From Vreelandella andesensis (GTDB lineage: Bacteria; Pseudomonadota; Gammaproteobacteria; Pseudomonadales; Halomonadaceae): DNA of 64,000 nucleotides. Made by a program: the position numbers and the translations under genes. Location: assembly GCF_003989795.1 (NCBI RefSeq), contig NZ_RZHG01000028.1, forward strand, positions 165,460 to 229,459, written 5' to 3'. Of this stretch, positions 46,415 to 57,188 are shown piece by piece (the first letter of the stretch is position 1; every line of letters begins with the position of its first letter). Under the pieces are notes generated by a model that was not told the origin of the DNA, made no database searches, and worked only from the letters and a program-made list of their open reading frames with translations.

Positions 46415-46488
46415 GAAGGTAAATTACCTTCACATTTCGTGGGCATGAGGCCCACGGAAATTTCATTTAGCTAATTGCCCTTATGGGC
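46415..46488 (+). promoter_or_regulatory. Three hairpins in the groES 5' leader
   Basis: GAAGGTAA/TTACCTTC (46415-46431), CGTGGGC/GCCCACG (46438-46456) and GCCC/GGGC (46477-46488), all perfect stems, lie between the heat-shock promoter and the groES ribosome site (GGAG near 46503). Confidence 0.6.
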
Positions 46489-46515
46489 TCTGACGATACT
46501 CAGGAGAGCGTAAGA

Positions 46516-46809
46516 ATGAATATCCGTCCTTTGCACGATCGCGTCGTTGTTCGTCGCGTGGAAGAAGAGCAGAAAACCGCTGGCGGCATCGTGCTACCGG
46601 GCAACGCTCAAGAAAAACCCACTCGCGGCGAAGTCCTGGCGGTTGGTAATGGTCGTATTCTCGATAACGGCGACGTTCGCCCATTAGACGTTAAAGTTGG
46701 CGACTCGGTGATTTTCAAAGACGGTTACGGCGTTGAGAAACAGAAAATCGACGGCGAAGAAGTTCTGATCATGAGCGAAGCCGATATTCTGGCAGTCGTC
46801 GAAGGCTAA
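46516..46809 (+). CDS. groES: Co-chaperonin GroES
   Basis: Lid of the GroEL folding chamber. The 97-aa protein begins [16 protein letters not shown], has the mobile loop [13 protein letters not shown], and is of normal length. The ATG at 46516 follows CAGGAGAGCG. groEL starts 58 bases later, so they form the standard operon, under the sigma-32 promoter at 46337. Confidence 0.98.
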   Translation: MNIRPLHDRVVVRRVEEEQKTAGGIVLPGNAQEKPTRGEVLAVGNGRILDNGDVRPLDVKVGDSVIFKDGYGVEKQKIDGEEVLIMSEADILAVVEG

Positions 46810-46855
46810 ACAACGCCTCGATCACTTACTTTTCCTTTTAAATTTCAATGTTTAG

Positions 46856-48511
<1,656 letters not shown>

Positions 48512-48550
48512 TGCACCCCTGAGCCTACCGCTCTGACGTTTATCGTCTTG

Positions 48551-48580
48551 AAGAACCCCGCCAAGTGCGGGGTTCTTTTA
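48551..48580 (+). terminator. Rho-independent terminator of groESL
   Basis: AAGAACCCCGC (48551-48561) and GCGGGGTTCTT (48567-48577) form a perfect 11-bp stem with a 5-base loop, then TTATTT. Confidence 0.9.
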
Positions 48581-48670
48581 TTTAGCGTCTATCCCCTTCC
48601 TGCCTCAAATGGGATTTAAAAGCATGCTACCATCATCGCCTTTATCCGGCAGCTGTAGGTCTTCATTACC

Positions 48671-49414
48671 GTGCTTTCCAATATTCGTATCGTACTGGTG
48701 CAAACTTTCCACCCAGGCAATATCGGCGCCGCTGCGCGTGCCATGAAGACCATGGGATTAACAGAGCTTGTACTGGTAAATCCACGCGCCTTTCCTGATG
48801 AAGAAGCCACTCGCTTAGCTGCGGGTGCCGTAGACGTGCTGGAAAACGCTCGCTGTGTAAACAGCCTTGAAGAGGCAGTGAGTGACTGTGTTCAGGTTGT
48901 GGGGGCCAGCGCAAGGCTTCGTAGCCTACCGCTTCCCCATTTCGACGAACCTGATGACATGGCACAGCAAGTGATTCAGAACGCCGTACAGGCCCCGGTG
49001 GCGTTGGTGTTCGGGCGCGAGCGTTCAGGTCTCACCAATGATGAGATACGCTGCTGCACGCATCAGGTCAGTATTCCCGCCAATCCTGAATACGGTATTT
49101 TAAACCTCTCCCAGGCTGTGCAGATTCTTGCCTATGAAGTACACCGCGCCTGGCGAAAACGCGATGATAACCACTTCATGTACCAACGGCCGCTTGAAGC
49201 AACACCTCCCAGCCGGGATCAGTTTGTCCACTTCCAAGACCACCTTGGTCGTTTGATGCAGCAAAGTGGCTTTATTACCCAGCCCCATGCCCGTACTGAA
49301 GAACAACTTCAGGCGTTGTTTTCCCGCGCCCAGCCCAGCCGCAAGGAGCTCTCTTTACTCCGCGGCCTACTCAGCGCCTTTGAGTCTCATCTGCCTGATA
49401 GCCGGAAAGGCTAA
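48671..49414 (+). CDS. trmJ: tRNA (cytidine/uridine-2'-O)-methyltransferase TrmJ
   Basis: SPOUT-fold methyltransferase acting on position 32 of the tRNA anticodon loop. The 247-aa protein begins MLSNIRIVLVQTFHPGNIGAAARAMKTMG and has the knot motifs LVFGRERSGLTNDE and NPEYGILNLSQAVQ, followed by a long C-terminal helix region typical of TrmJ rather than TrmL. The start codon is GTG; no strong ribosome site is visible. Length matches E. coli TrmJ (246 aa). Confidence 0.93.
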   Translation: MLSNIRIVLVQTFHPGNIGAAARAMKTMGLTELVLVNPRAFPDEEATRLAAGAVDVLENARCVNSLEEAVSDCVQVVGASARLRSLPLPHFDEPDDMAQQVIQNAVQAPVALVFGRERSGLTNDEIRCCTHQVSIPANPEYGILNLSQAVQILAYEVHRAWRKRDDNHFMYQRPLEATPPSRDQFVHFQDHLGRLMQQSGFITQPHARTEEQLQALFSRAQPSRKELSLLRGLLSAFESHLPDSRKG

Positions 49415-49455
49415 ATACCTCTTCTAACACACCAATTTGGCAAAACATGCATACC

Positions 49456-49484
49456 AAAAGGGGCAGCCACGCCGCCCCTTTTGT
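49456..49484. terminator. Bidirectional terminator between trmJ and the antiporter gene
   Basis: AAAAGGGGC (49456-49464) and GCCCCTTTT (49474-49482) form a perfect 9-bp stem with a 9-base loop. T-runs on both strands suit the two convergent genes. Confidence 0.75.
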
Positions 49485-49524
49485 TGCCAATAACATTCGC
49501 CTAGCTGTTGCTGCGAATATGGGT

Positions 49525-50871
49525 TTAAAGCGACATCGCTGCCAACCACCCAAAAGCAATCAGCGGTATGTTGTAGTGCAGGAAGGTAGGCACCACGCTG
49601 TCCCACATATGATCATGCTGGCCATCAACATTTAGACCAGAGGTCGGCCCCAGGGTTGAATCAGAGGCTGGCGAGCCAGCATCGCCTAATGCCGCTGCTG
49701 TACCCACTAGCACAACTGTCGCCATTGGCGAGAAACCGAACTGTACCGCTAGCGGTACAAAAATGGCCGCGATAATGGGAATGGTTGAAAATGACGAACC
49801 AATACCCAGGGTAATAAACAGGCCCACCAGTAGCATAACGAGCGCTGCTAAACCGCGGTTATCACCAAACAGGTCAAATGCCCCCGCCACTAACGACTCA
49901 ATATCCCCTGTCGCTTTCATTACTTCTGCAAAACCAGCCGCTGAAATCATAATAAAACCAATCAGCGCCATCATACGCATGCCGCTGGTAAACAGATCAT
50001 CCGCTTCACGCCATTTAAAAATACCACCCAGCGAAAGCAAACCGATCCCCACTAGCCCACCAACGATCATAGAGCCGGTATAGAGCTGCAAACCCAACGC
50101 GGCCACAATAGCCACACCCGACATCACAAGCCCGAACGTGTGAGGCGTTGCTGGCGAGTGCCCTTGGTGCGCGTTACTCGCCACTAAATCTTTATGGGTA
50201 TATTCGCGCTGACCGCGGTAACTGAAAAATAGGGCCACAAGCAAGCCAATGGCCATCCCGCCTACCGGTATAGCCATTGCCATGGGCACCATGCCCCGGG
50301 TAATTTCCAGCCCAAGTGACTCGCCTGCACTGTTTAAATTTGCCAGCAAAATATCATTCAAGAAAATCGCACCAAACCCGACAGGTAGCAGCATATAAGG
50401 GGCAGTTAATCCAAAGGTCAGCGCGCAGGCCACTGCGCGGCGATCTAGCTGGAGGCGATTCATTACCACTAACAGCGGTGGGATCAGCACTGGAATAAAC
50501 GCGATATGCACCGGAATGGCGTTTTGTGATGAGATCGCCACTAAGAGCACTGCAACGAGCAACAACATCTTCACTCGCGCTTGATGTGCCACTGTAGACT
50601 CTTTGCCCAGCATGGTAATGAGGCGATTGGCCAGCATGTCAGGAAGTCCCGAGCGAGAGATGGCCACCGCAAAGGCACCTAATGTGGCATAGGCAAGCGC
50701 TACTTGGGCACCGCCGCCGACACCATCATTAAAAGCGCTAAGCGTTTCATCCAATGACAGACCGCCAACTAAGCCCCCAACCAGCGCACCAACAACAAGA
50801 GCAAACACTACGGATACCCGCGCAAGCGAAAGCGCTACCATGACTAGCACAGCAAGAATCACCGCGTTCAT
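49525..50871 (-). CDS. Na+/H+ antiporter family protein (NhaC-type)
   Basis: A 448-aa inner-membrane protein with about 12 hydrophobic segments. It has the N-terminal antiporter-family domain and the NhaC-like second half with [17 protein letters not shown] and [20 protein letters not shown], the conserved ion-path regions. Close relatives (HI1586/YuiF-type) are annotated as Na+/H+ antiporters; some members may transport amino acids. Soluble loops are short, with no regulatory domain. It is separate from the ackA operon 168 bases away. Confidence 0.8.
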   Translation of the reverse strand: MNAVILAVLVMVALSLARVSVVFALVVGALVGGLVGGLSLDETLSAFNDGVGGGAQVALAYATLGAFAVAISRSGLPDMLANRLITMLGKESTVAHQARVKMLLLVAVLLVAISSQNAIPVHIAFIPVLIPPLLVVMNRLQLDRRAVACALTFGLTAPYMLLPVGFGAIFLNDILLANLNSAGESLGLEITRGMVPMAMAIPVGGMAIGLLVALFFSYRGQREYTHKDLVASNAHQGHSPATPHTFGLVMSGVAIVAALGLQLYTGSMIVGGLVGIGLLSLGGIFKWREADDLFTSGMRMMALIGFIMISAAGFAEVMKATGDIESLVAGAFDLFGDNRGLAALVMLLVGLFITLGIGSSFSTIPIIAAIFVPLAVQFGFSPMATVVLVGTAAALGDAGSPASDSTLGPTSGLNVDGQHDHMWDSVVPTFLHYNIPLIAFGWLAAMSL

Positions 50872-51039
50872 TAAAACTCCCAGTAAGATAAGTGAGTGAA
50901 CTTACAAAAGCTGGGGATTTTATCAGATCAGAGGATTCACGGTAGCGGTAATAACTGTTGGAATAGCAACAATTCACTATCACCGTTGCTGGTGTATTTA
51001 GTATCTCCTCAGGCGTCAGGGGTGATACTAAAGCGCGGG

Positions 51040-52272
51040 TTAACTCGCTTTGTTGAGCAGCGCTAAGCAATCACTGGCAATCACTCGCTCTTCATCCGTT
51101 GGAATGATCCAAACGCCTACATGGCTGCCAGGTAAGGAGATACAAGCGGCATCACGGTTATTAGCTATTTCATCTAACTGCATACCCAACCACTCACACT
51201 GAGCCACAATACGAGCACGAACCGGCGCAGCATGCTCACCAATTCCCGCAGTGAATACCAATTGATCAAGCCCACCCAGCGCTCCAGCCAAACTAGCGAT
51301 TTCTCGCGCGGCTCGATAGCAGTAGAGTTCAATCGCTTCCTCTGCTTCGGGGGCATCACTTGCAAGTAACTCGCGCATGTCGCTACTGATACCGGAGACA
51401 CCCAGAAGTCCTGAGCGCTTGTATAAGAGCGTTGACACGTCATCAACACTCATTTTTTCATGACTAATTAAGTGCAGCACCAGCCCTGGGTCCAAAGCTC
51501 CAGAACGCGTCCCCATTGGCAGTCCATCAAGCGCGGTAAACCCCATGGTCGAGGCGACGCTGATGCCATCGCGGATAGCACACATGCTGGCACCGTTACC
51601 CAAATGCGCCACCACCACCCGTGAATGCGGCGCATCACCCGGTAAAACTGTGGGCAGAGTACGCTGGATATAATCATAGGAAAGCCCATGGAAGCCGTAA
51701 CGCATCAACCCTTTGGCTGTGAACTCACGGGGCAAAGCAAACTGACGAGCCACCCAGGGCTGATGAGCATGAAACGCGGTATCGAAACACGCGATCTGTG
51801 GCACATTTGGCAACTGTTCCATCAATAGCTTAATAGGCGCAAGCCCATGGGACTGATGCAATGGCGCTAAACTTGAAAGTTTTTCTAACTCAGCCACATC
51901 GTCAGCAGTTAATCTGACCGCTTCATGATAGGTTTGGCCACCATGAACGACGCGATGCCCAATAGCGACCAGCCTGCCTTTATCTTCACGCTGAGCAAGC
52001 CAAGCCATCAGCTTTGTGATGGCATCTTCATGATTCATTGCCGGAGTTAGTCCTAGCGCTTCCAGTGTTTCTAAACGATAGCTATGCGAGTTCTGCCCTG
52101 GCTCGCGGTACTCCAGCGACACGCGGCACTGCGATGTTGCCAAGCCTGAAAAATGCCCACTGTAAGTTAGCGTCAACGCCCTTTGCGAGGGGCCAGACTC
52201 TTCAGTATTGATATGATAAAGAGCAAACTTGACGCTGGAAGAACCACTGTTTAGCACCAATATTTCCTGCAT
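51040..52272 (-). CDS. ackA: Acetate kinase
   Basis: Interconverts acetyl phosphate + ADP and acetate + ATP. The 410-aa protein begins MQEILVLNSGSSSVKFALY and contains HRVVHGG, the substrate loop DTAFH, HLGNGASMCAI, TRSGALDPG and the GIGEHAAPVR end motif. It follows the MaoC-Pta gene by only 2 bases, so the pair make and use acetyl phosphate together. Propionate is a possible second substrate. Confidence 0.95.
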   Translation of the reverse strand: MQEILVLNSGSSSVKFALYHINTEESGPSQRALTLTYSGHFSGLATSQCRVSLEYREPGQNSHSYRLETLEALGLTPAMNHEDAITKLMAWLAQREDKGRLVAIGHRVVHGGQTYHEAVRLTADDVAELEKLSSLAPLHQSHGLAPIKLLMEQLPNVPQIACFDTAFHAHQPWVARQFALPREFTAKGLMRYGFHGLSYDYIQRTLPTVLPGDAPHSRVVVAHLGNGASMCAIRDGISVASTMGFTALDGLPMGTRSGALDPGLVLHLISHEKMSVDDVSTLLYKRSGLLGVSGISSDMRELLASDAPEAEEAIELYCYRAAREIASLAGALGGLDQLVFTAGIGEHAAPVRARIVAQCEWLGMQLDEIANNRDAACISLPGSHVGVWIIPTDEERVIASDCLALLNKAS

Positions 52273-52274
52273 AG

Positions 52275-53705
52275 TTATGCTCCTGAAGGGCTACCCAGTA
52301 TGCTGCCGCGACGCTGATGATCTGCCAGTAGTAACGCTAAAGCACTGGATGCCATACGCGTTAACGCATCATCTGCGCGGCTTGTCAGCATGATCGGCAC
52401 CCTGGCACCTACGACAACTCCCGCCCCCGTTGCATCTGCTAGGTGAGTAAGCTGCTTCATTAACATATTGGCCGCTTCAAGATCGGGCGCAAGTAGGATA
52501 TCCGCACGCCCCGCCACTGGCGAAACGATACCTTTAGTTCTTGCCGCGGCTTCTGAGACAGCATTATCGAAGGCCAGCGGCCCGTCGAGCGTGCCACCGG
52601 TAATCTGACCACGCTCAGCCATCTTACATAGTGCTGCTGCATCAATCGTCGAGATGATTTTGGGATTGACGGTTTCAACTGCAGAGAGAATCGCCACACG
52701 TGGGTTGTCGTTACCTAACGCGTGAGCCAACTCAATAGCGTTTTGAACAATATCGCGCTTTTCAGGCAGCTTAGGATAGATATTGATAGCCGCATCCGTG
52801 ATTAATAAGGGCCGCGGATAGGTCGGCACATCAAAGGCCATCACATGGCTTAGGCACCGTTCAGTACGCAAGCCTGTTTCGCGCTTGAGCACTTCACGTA
52901 AAAGCTCATCGGTGTGAAGCGTGCCTTTCATTAACGCACCGACTCGTCCCTGGCGTGCTAATGCCACTGCCTGTTCAGCAGCCGCGTGGCTGTGGGGAAC
53001 ATCAACCAACTCAAAAGCGCTGATATCGACCTCGGCCTTTTCAGCGGCGAGTAGAATTTTCGCTTTTGGCCCAACCAGTACAGGGATGATTAACCCTTGA
53101 GCTGCCGACTCAACCGCCCCGCAAATGGCGCTTTGATCTACGGGGTGAACCACCGCAGTCAGCATAGGCTCCGGATGATCGGCAGCGGTTAGAATTTCAT
53201 GCAATCTGCCACGCTCTGTTAAACGCACTTTAGGTAATAGCGCGCGGGGGCGTCGGATTTTTTTAACTGGAGCCACTACGCTGGCTTCGCCTTCAATTAC
53301 CGTATCGCCACGTTGATTTTCACAGCGGCAGGCAAAGGTAACCCGATGACGCTGGTCGTCTTTATCGATAGCCCGTACGGACACACGCAGCACATCACCT
53401 AGCCTTACCGGGGCTTTGAACTGTAGTGTCTGCTCAAGGTAGATCGTACCCGGCCCAGGCAACTGCGTTCCTAATACAGTGGATATCAGCGCTCCACCCC
53501 ACATACCATGGGCAATCACTTCTTGAAAACGGCTGCTCTTGGCAAAATCGTTGTCAACGTGCGACGGGTTAACGTCTCCTGACATCACGGCAAACAATTT
53601 GATGTCCTCCATGGTCAGGCGTTTTTCAAGATGAGCTTCTTCACCGATCGTTATTTCGTCATAGGTGCGATTTTCAATTAGATCGTTAACGTCACTGACA
53701 GACAT
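52275..53705 (-). CDS. MaoC-like enoyl-CoA hydratase fused to phosphate acetyl/butyryltransferase
   Basis: A 476-aa fusion. Residues 1 to about 150 are a MaoC-type hotdog hydratase with DVNPSHVDNDFA and AHGMWGGALIS (the D and H of the hydratase motif). Residues about 165-470 are a phosphotransacetylase/phosphotransbutyrylase domain (GALMKGTLHTDELL, TDAAINIYP, DGPLAFDNAVS, APDLEAANML). The architecture is known in other bacteria as bifunctional enoyl-CoA hydratase/phosphate acetyltransferase. Placed between a FabI-like reductase and ackA, it could link acyl-CoA metabolism to acyl phosphates. Confidence 0.88.
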   Translation of the reverse strand: MSVSDVNDLIENRTYDEITIGEEAHLEKRLTMEDIKLFAVMSGDVNPSHVDNDFAKSSRFQEVIAHGMWGGALISTVLGTQLPGPGTIYLEQTLQFKAPVRLGDVLRVSVRAIDKDDQRHRVTFACRCENQRGDTVIEGEASVVAPVKKIRRPRALLPKVRLTERGRLHEILTAADHPEPMLTAVVHPVDQSAICGAVESAAQGLIIPVLVGPKAKILLAAEKAEVDISAFELVDVPHSHAAAEQAVALARQGRVGALMKGTLHTDELLREVLKRETGLRTERCLSHVMAFDVPTYPRPLLITDAAINIYPKLPEKRDIVQNAIELAHALGNDNPRVAILSAVETVNPKIISTIDAAALCKMAERGQITGGTLDGPLAFDNAVSEAAARTKGIVSPVAGRADILLAPDLEAANMLMKQLTHLADATGAGVVVGARVPIMLTSRADDALTRMASSALALLLADHQRRGSILGSPSGA

Positions 53706-53745
53706 TGAGTTACTCCTTTAAAAAACGTCCTTGACCACCCATGCG

Positions 53746-54522
53746 TTAGAAACGCAAGTGATGACCTGCATCCACATAGTGGGTTAATCCCGTCAGTGAT
53801 GCTCCAGCATCAGAGGCAAGATAAACAACCGCATTGCCAACATCTTGCACGCTGGCAAGGCGTCGCAGTGGAGAGCGCGTTTCACCGTCATGAGCCAGTT
53901 CATTAAACGCTTTCAACCCAGACGCTGCTCGCGTGCGAATAGCGCCAGGCGACACCGCATGAACACGGATACCCTGCGGACCAAGCTCAGCGGCCATATA
54001 GCGCGTGGCAGATTCCAATGCGGCTTTCACGGGACCCATTAAGTTGTAGTTATCAACAACCTTTTCAGCTCCATAGTACGTCATGTTAAACAGGGCTCCG
54101 CCTTCTTTCATTAACGGCTCGGCATGCTTGGCCATGCGGATAAAGGAGTGACAGGAGATATCCATGGCAAGCGCAAAGCCCTCTTTGGAGCAGTCAACCA
54201 CTCGTCCGTGTAAGTCATCGAAGGGGGCATAGGCAATCGAGTGAACGACAAAGTCTATTCGGCCCCAGCGCTCTTTTGCACGGGCGAATAACGCATCAAG
54301 TTGATCGTCGTGTTGTACATCACACAGTAGTAGCTCCGGCTCTCCCATAGTGCTAATCAACGGCGTGATAAATTTTTCAGCTTTAGGAGAGGCGTAGGTC
54401 ACTAAGCACTCAGCACCGGCGTGATGCAGCGCCTGAGCACAGCCAAAAGCGATACTGTCTTGGTTAGCCAGGCCTGCAACAATTCCGACCTTGCCCTGCA
54501 TGGAAAAAGGATTCAGCACCAT
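53746..54522 (-). CDS. FabI-like enoyl-ACP reductase
   Basis: A 258-aa SDR protein of the FabI type. The active site Y149 and Y159 with K166 (Y-x9-Y-x6-K, in TYYGAEKVVDNYNLMGPVK) matches E. coli FabI Y146/Y156/K163, and SIAYAP and VSPGAIRTRAASG correspond to conserved loops. It heads the operon with the MaoC-Pta and ackA genes, so it may act on a particular acyl substrate rather than be the housekeeping FabI. AGGAGG lies just before the ATG. An 18-bp palindrome is about 90 bases upstream. Confidence 0.85.
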   Translation of the reverse strand: MVLNPFSMQGKVGIVAGLANQDSIAFGCAQALHHAGAECLVTYASPKAEKFITPLISTMGEPELLLCDVQHDDQLDALFARAKERWGRIDFVVHSIAYAPFDDLHGRVVDCSKEGFALAMDISCHSFIRMAKHAEPLMKEGGALFNMTYYGAEKVVDNYNLMGPVKAALESATRYMAAELGPQGIRVHAVSPGAIRTRAASGLKAFNELAHDGETRSPLRRLASVQDVGNAVVYLASDAGASLTGLTHYVDAGHHLRF

Positions 54523-54609
54523 TGGCCTCCTAAATAATCAATTATGGAAATGTAATCCAACACCCAGGAATTAAACGCTTCATCGGACCAGCGCGCTTGC
54601 TGCTTTGCA

Positions 54610-54627
54610 GCATACTACCTAGTATGC
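54610..54627. promoter_or_regulatory. Perfect 8-bp inverted repeat, possible operator
   Basis: GCATACTA (54610-54617), CC, TAGTATGC (54620-54627). It lies 88-105 bases upstream of the fabI-like gene on the minus strand. The size and symmetry suit a TetR-type dimer; no cognate regulator is in the window. Confidence 0.55.
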
Positions 54628-54744
54628 CGTCCTTAGCTAATTACCGACACTGCTAATGTAACGATACGTGTATTTAGTGGCTCACTTCAGTAATGCTTCT
54701 AGTAGCGTGTCTTGCACTTTGGCTACAGCGATGTTTCTAACCAA

Positions 54745-54838
54745 ACCGTTTTTTGTAAGCACCGTTCTAAGCACTTTTTTTTTCAAACACACTGCTGTTT
54801 AAAGACACCGCTTTCTAATCACACCGTTTTAATTTTTT
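54745..54838. repeat. Degenerate 16-bp repeats
   Basis: Units beginning ACCG or ACTG: 54745-54760, 54761-54772 (truncated), 54791-54806, 54807-54822 and 54823-54838. The ends (GTAAGC, AAAGAC, AATCAC) vary, so this is weaker than the other repeat blocks in the window. Confidence 0.5.
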
Positions 54839-54850
54839 TGGAGAGCCTAC

Positions 54851-54937
54851 GTGAACAAACTCGCGATTGTTATTTCCTTAATGCTGCTGATGTTGTTAAA
54901 AGAACACAACGCGTGCGATAGTTCGTTAACACGTTAA
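54851..54937 (+). CDS. Possible 28-aa hydrophobic peptide
   Basis: GTG start at 54851, preceded by GGAGAG. The peptide, VNKLAIVISLMLLML then KEHNACDSSLTR, looks like a single membrane helix or signal segment. It ends 25 bases before the MFS gene's ATG. It may be a leader peptide or a chance frame; evidence is only the ribosome site and composition. Confidence 0.3.
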   Translation: MNKLAIVISLMLLMLLKEHNACDSSLTR

Positions 54938-54962
54938 CTAACCGCATAACAAGGGACGTAAA

Positions 54963-56168
54963 ATGGCACTGCCACGACACACGCTGCTACTCATCGTGCT
55001 CGCAAGCCTGGTTATTTCTACGGCCATGGGACTTCGCCACGGCTTTGGGCTTTTCCTTGAGCCGATGAGCAGCGACTTTGGCTGGGGGCGCGGCGTGTTT
55101 GCATTCGCTCTCGCGGTTCAGAACCTTCTTTGGGGTCTATCGCAACCGTTCACTGGTGCGCTGGCAGACCGTTTTGGAGCGGCTAAAATTATTGTTGTCG
55201 GGGCCATTTTATATGTGACCGGATTATGTTTCATGAGCCTTTCCACCAGTGCTCTAGGAATGACACTAAGCGCTGGATTATTGATTGGCTTGGGCCTATC
55301 TGGCACCACCTTCTCAGTCATTTTGGGCGCAGTAGGACGCGCAGTAACTCCCGAAAAACGCAGTATGGCAATGGGCATTGTGAGTGCCGCAGGCTCTTTC
55401 GGGCAGTTTGCGATGCTGCCCGGCACACTGGGTCTAATTGAATGGCTTGGCTGGTCAGCGGCGCTACTGGCTATGGGCGCCATTGCTGCGTTGATGATTC
55501 CCCTGGGGGCCATGCTTAAAGACCGCCCAAGTCCTAACGCATTGGGCGACTTAAGCTTACGCGACGCGCTTAATGAGGCCGCTGGCCAGAAAGGCTTTTG
55601 GTTACTGTGCCTGGGCTTTTTCGTCTGCGGCTTCCAAGTCGTATTTATTGCTGTTCACTTGCCAGGGTACTTATTCGATAACGGACTGGCTGTTCGTGTG
55701 GGCACCACGGTGCTGGCACTGGTTGGTTTGTTCAATATTGTAGGCACTTATACTGCGGGATGGATGGGTGGAATTTGGTCGAAACCACGCCTACTTAGTT
55801 GGCTGTACTTGATTCGCGGGGTGGTCATTGCTGCTTTTATCGTGTTGCCGTTAACGTCTACCAGCGCCTATCTATTCGGTATCGTCATTGGTCTACTGTG
55901 GCTTTCAACCGTGCCGCTAACTAACGGCATTGTGGCGTCTGTATTTGGTGTTCGCCATTTATCCATGCTGGGCGGCATTGTGTTTCTATTTCACCAGCTA
56001 GGATCGTTTATGGGGGTCTGGCTGGGAGGCTACCTCTATGACATCACTGGCCATTACGATATTGTTTGGAAAATTGCCATTGTGCTTTCACTGGTTGCTG
56101 CCGGGCTCCATTGGTTTATCAGCGAAAAACCATTAGCACGAAACACTGCTCATCAGGTGGTCTCATGA
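54963..56168 (+). CDS. MFS transporter
   Basis: A 401-aa protein with 12 predicted membrane helices and the motif GALADRFGAAK in the loop between helices 2 and 3, typical of the major facilitator superfamily. The overall pattern is like the oxalate/formate and monocarboxylate-type MFS proteins (RHGFGLFLEPMSSDFGW start), so an anion or carboxylate is plausible, but no substrate can be assigned. AAGGGACG precedes the ATG. The end overlaps the 43-aa membrane peptide by ATGA. Confidence 0.85.
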   Translation: MALPRHTLLLIVLASLVISTAMGLRHGFGLFLEPMSSDFGWGRGVFAFALAVQNLLWGLSQPFTGALADRFGAAKIIVVGAILYVTGLCFMSLSTSALGMTLSAGLLIGLGLSGTTFSVILGAVGRAVTPEKRSMAMGIVSAAGSFGQFAMLPGTLGLIEWLGWSAALLAMGAIAALMIPLGAMLKDRPSPNALGDLSLRDALNEAAGQKGFWLLCLGFFVCGFQVVFIAVHLPGYLFDNGLAVRVGTTVLALVGLFNIVGTYTAGWMGGIWSKPRLLSWLYLIRGVVIAAFIVLPLTSTSAYLFGIVIGLLWLSTVPLTNGIVASVFGVRHLSMLGGIVFLFHQLGSFMGVWLGGYLYDITGHYDIVWKIAIVLSLVAAGLHWFISEKPLARNTAHQVVS

Positions 56169-56296
56169 AACAACTAACATCGTTTGCACTGCTTATTATA
56201 TTAGCGGCGCTACTGCTTAGCGCCGTGGCACTCGCCTGGTGGGGCTGGCATTCGTTAGATGGATCACTGCTGCTAGTTGGTAGCCGGCTGTGCTAA
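56165..56296 (+). CDS. Small membrane peptide (43 aa)
   Basis: ATG overlaps the MFS stop by ATGA. The peptide MKQLTSFALLIILAALLLSAVALAWWGWHSLDG (shown here only as a description: one strong hydrophobic helix over residues 6-26, then aromatic and polar residues) ends at TAA in 56294-56296. Its coupling to the MFS gene suggests a small accessory protein. No family recognised. Confidence 0.5.
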   Translation: MKQLTSFALLIILAALLLSAVALAWWGWHSLDGSLLLVGSRLC

Positions 56297-56429
56297 AAAG
56301 CCTGAATCCTGAGCTGAATCACGCAGATCCCTATTTTTTTACTTTATACTCACTTTTTACAGACACGTTCACTATACGCCAACGTGCTCATTACCATCAC
56401 GTGACAGCCCTGGTGAAACTAGACAATCA

Positions 56430-57188
56430 ATGAATATCATCACTTCGCTTGTTTATCAGCTCAAAGACAGCTTGAGAGATCTATTGCCCGTAGTTTTGGT
56501 AATGGCTTTTTTTCAGCTAGTTGTCGTTCGTCAGCCGCTACCCGACTCGCTTGCTTTTTTAGATTTAGTGTTAGGGCTTGTGTTCGTTGTGATGGGGCTG
56601 ACTTTGTTTATCAAAGGTCTAGAGCTAGGGCTTTTTCCGCTAGGCGAAAATTTAGCACGCGCTTTTGTGCAAAAAGGATCGGTATTTTGGCTGCTACTGT
56701 TTGCGTTTGCGCTAGGTTTTGGCTCAACTGTGGCTGAACCAGCCCTTATTGCCGTCGCTGCCCGCGCAGGGGAAGTGGTGTCTGAAAGTGGCTTAATAGC
56801 CAGCGATGCTCAGGCTTCTTTTGCGTTTACCCTTCGCATGGTAGTGGCCGTTTCCGTAGGCACTGCGGTGGTTGTCGGTGTATTGAGAATTTTTAAAGGC
56901 TGGCCTCTACACCTGATGATTATTAGCGGCTATATCATTGTCTTATTGCTAACACTGTTGGCTCCAAGTGAATTAATCGGTATTGCCTATGATTCCGGCG
57001 GTGTTACCACCTCAACAATTACGGTGCCACTTGTCACGGCATTAGGCGTAGGCTTGGCATCGACTATTAAAGGGCGCAACCCAATGCTCGATGGTTTTGG
57101 CCTTATTGCCTTTGCATCGGTAATGCCCATTATTTTCGTGCTGCTTTTCGGTATTTTTGGCCTCAGCTTAGTCGCAGGGAGCCCGTGA
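56430..57188 (+). CDS. umpA: DUF1538 membrane protein, UmpA-like
   Basis: A 252-aa membrane protein with about seven hydrophobic segments. It carries the family hallmarks [21 protein letters not shown] (about 96-116) and [20 protein letters not shown] (about 192-211), both also present in the next gene, so the two are paralogous halves. A tandem DUF1538 pair from Halomonas zhaodongensis, UmpAB, has been reported (recalled, not checked) as a two-component Na+(Li+,K+)/H+ antiporter. The name is by that similarity. umpB starts at the stop codon. Confidence 0.8.
   Translation: MNIITSLVYQLKDSLRDLLPVVLVMAFFQLVVVRQPLPDSLAFLDLVLGLVFVVMGLTLFIKGLELGLFPLGENLARAFVQKGSVFWLLLFAFALGFGSTVAEPALIAVAARAGEVVSESGLIASDAQASFAFTLRMVVAVSVGTAVVVGVLRIFKGWPLHLMIISGYIIVLLLTLLAPSELIGIAYDSGGVTTSTITVPLVTALGVGLASTIKGRNPMLDGFGLIAFASVMPIIFVLLFGIFGLSLVAGSP

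Larger units (their letters stand above)
54523..54850. other. Intergenic region between the fabI-like operon and the MFS gene (gene-free part)
   Basis: No convincing gene. It contains the palindrome at 54610-54627, a smaller hairpin TGCTG/CAGCA just before it, and a run of degenerate 16-bp repeats at 54745-54838. The one longer open frame (54712-54921) runs through the repeats and lacks a ribosome site. Confidence 0.7.

Noticed and set aside
54712..54921. 69-aa frame upstream of the MFS gene
   Set aside because: It runs through degenerate repeats, has no ribosome site, and its composition follows the repeats.
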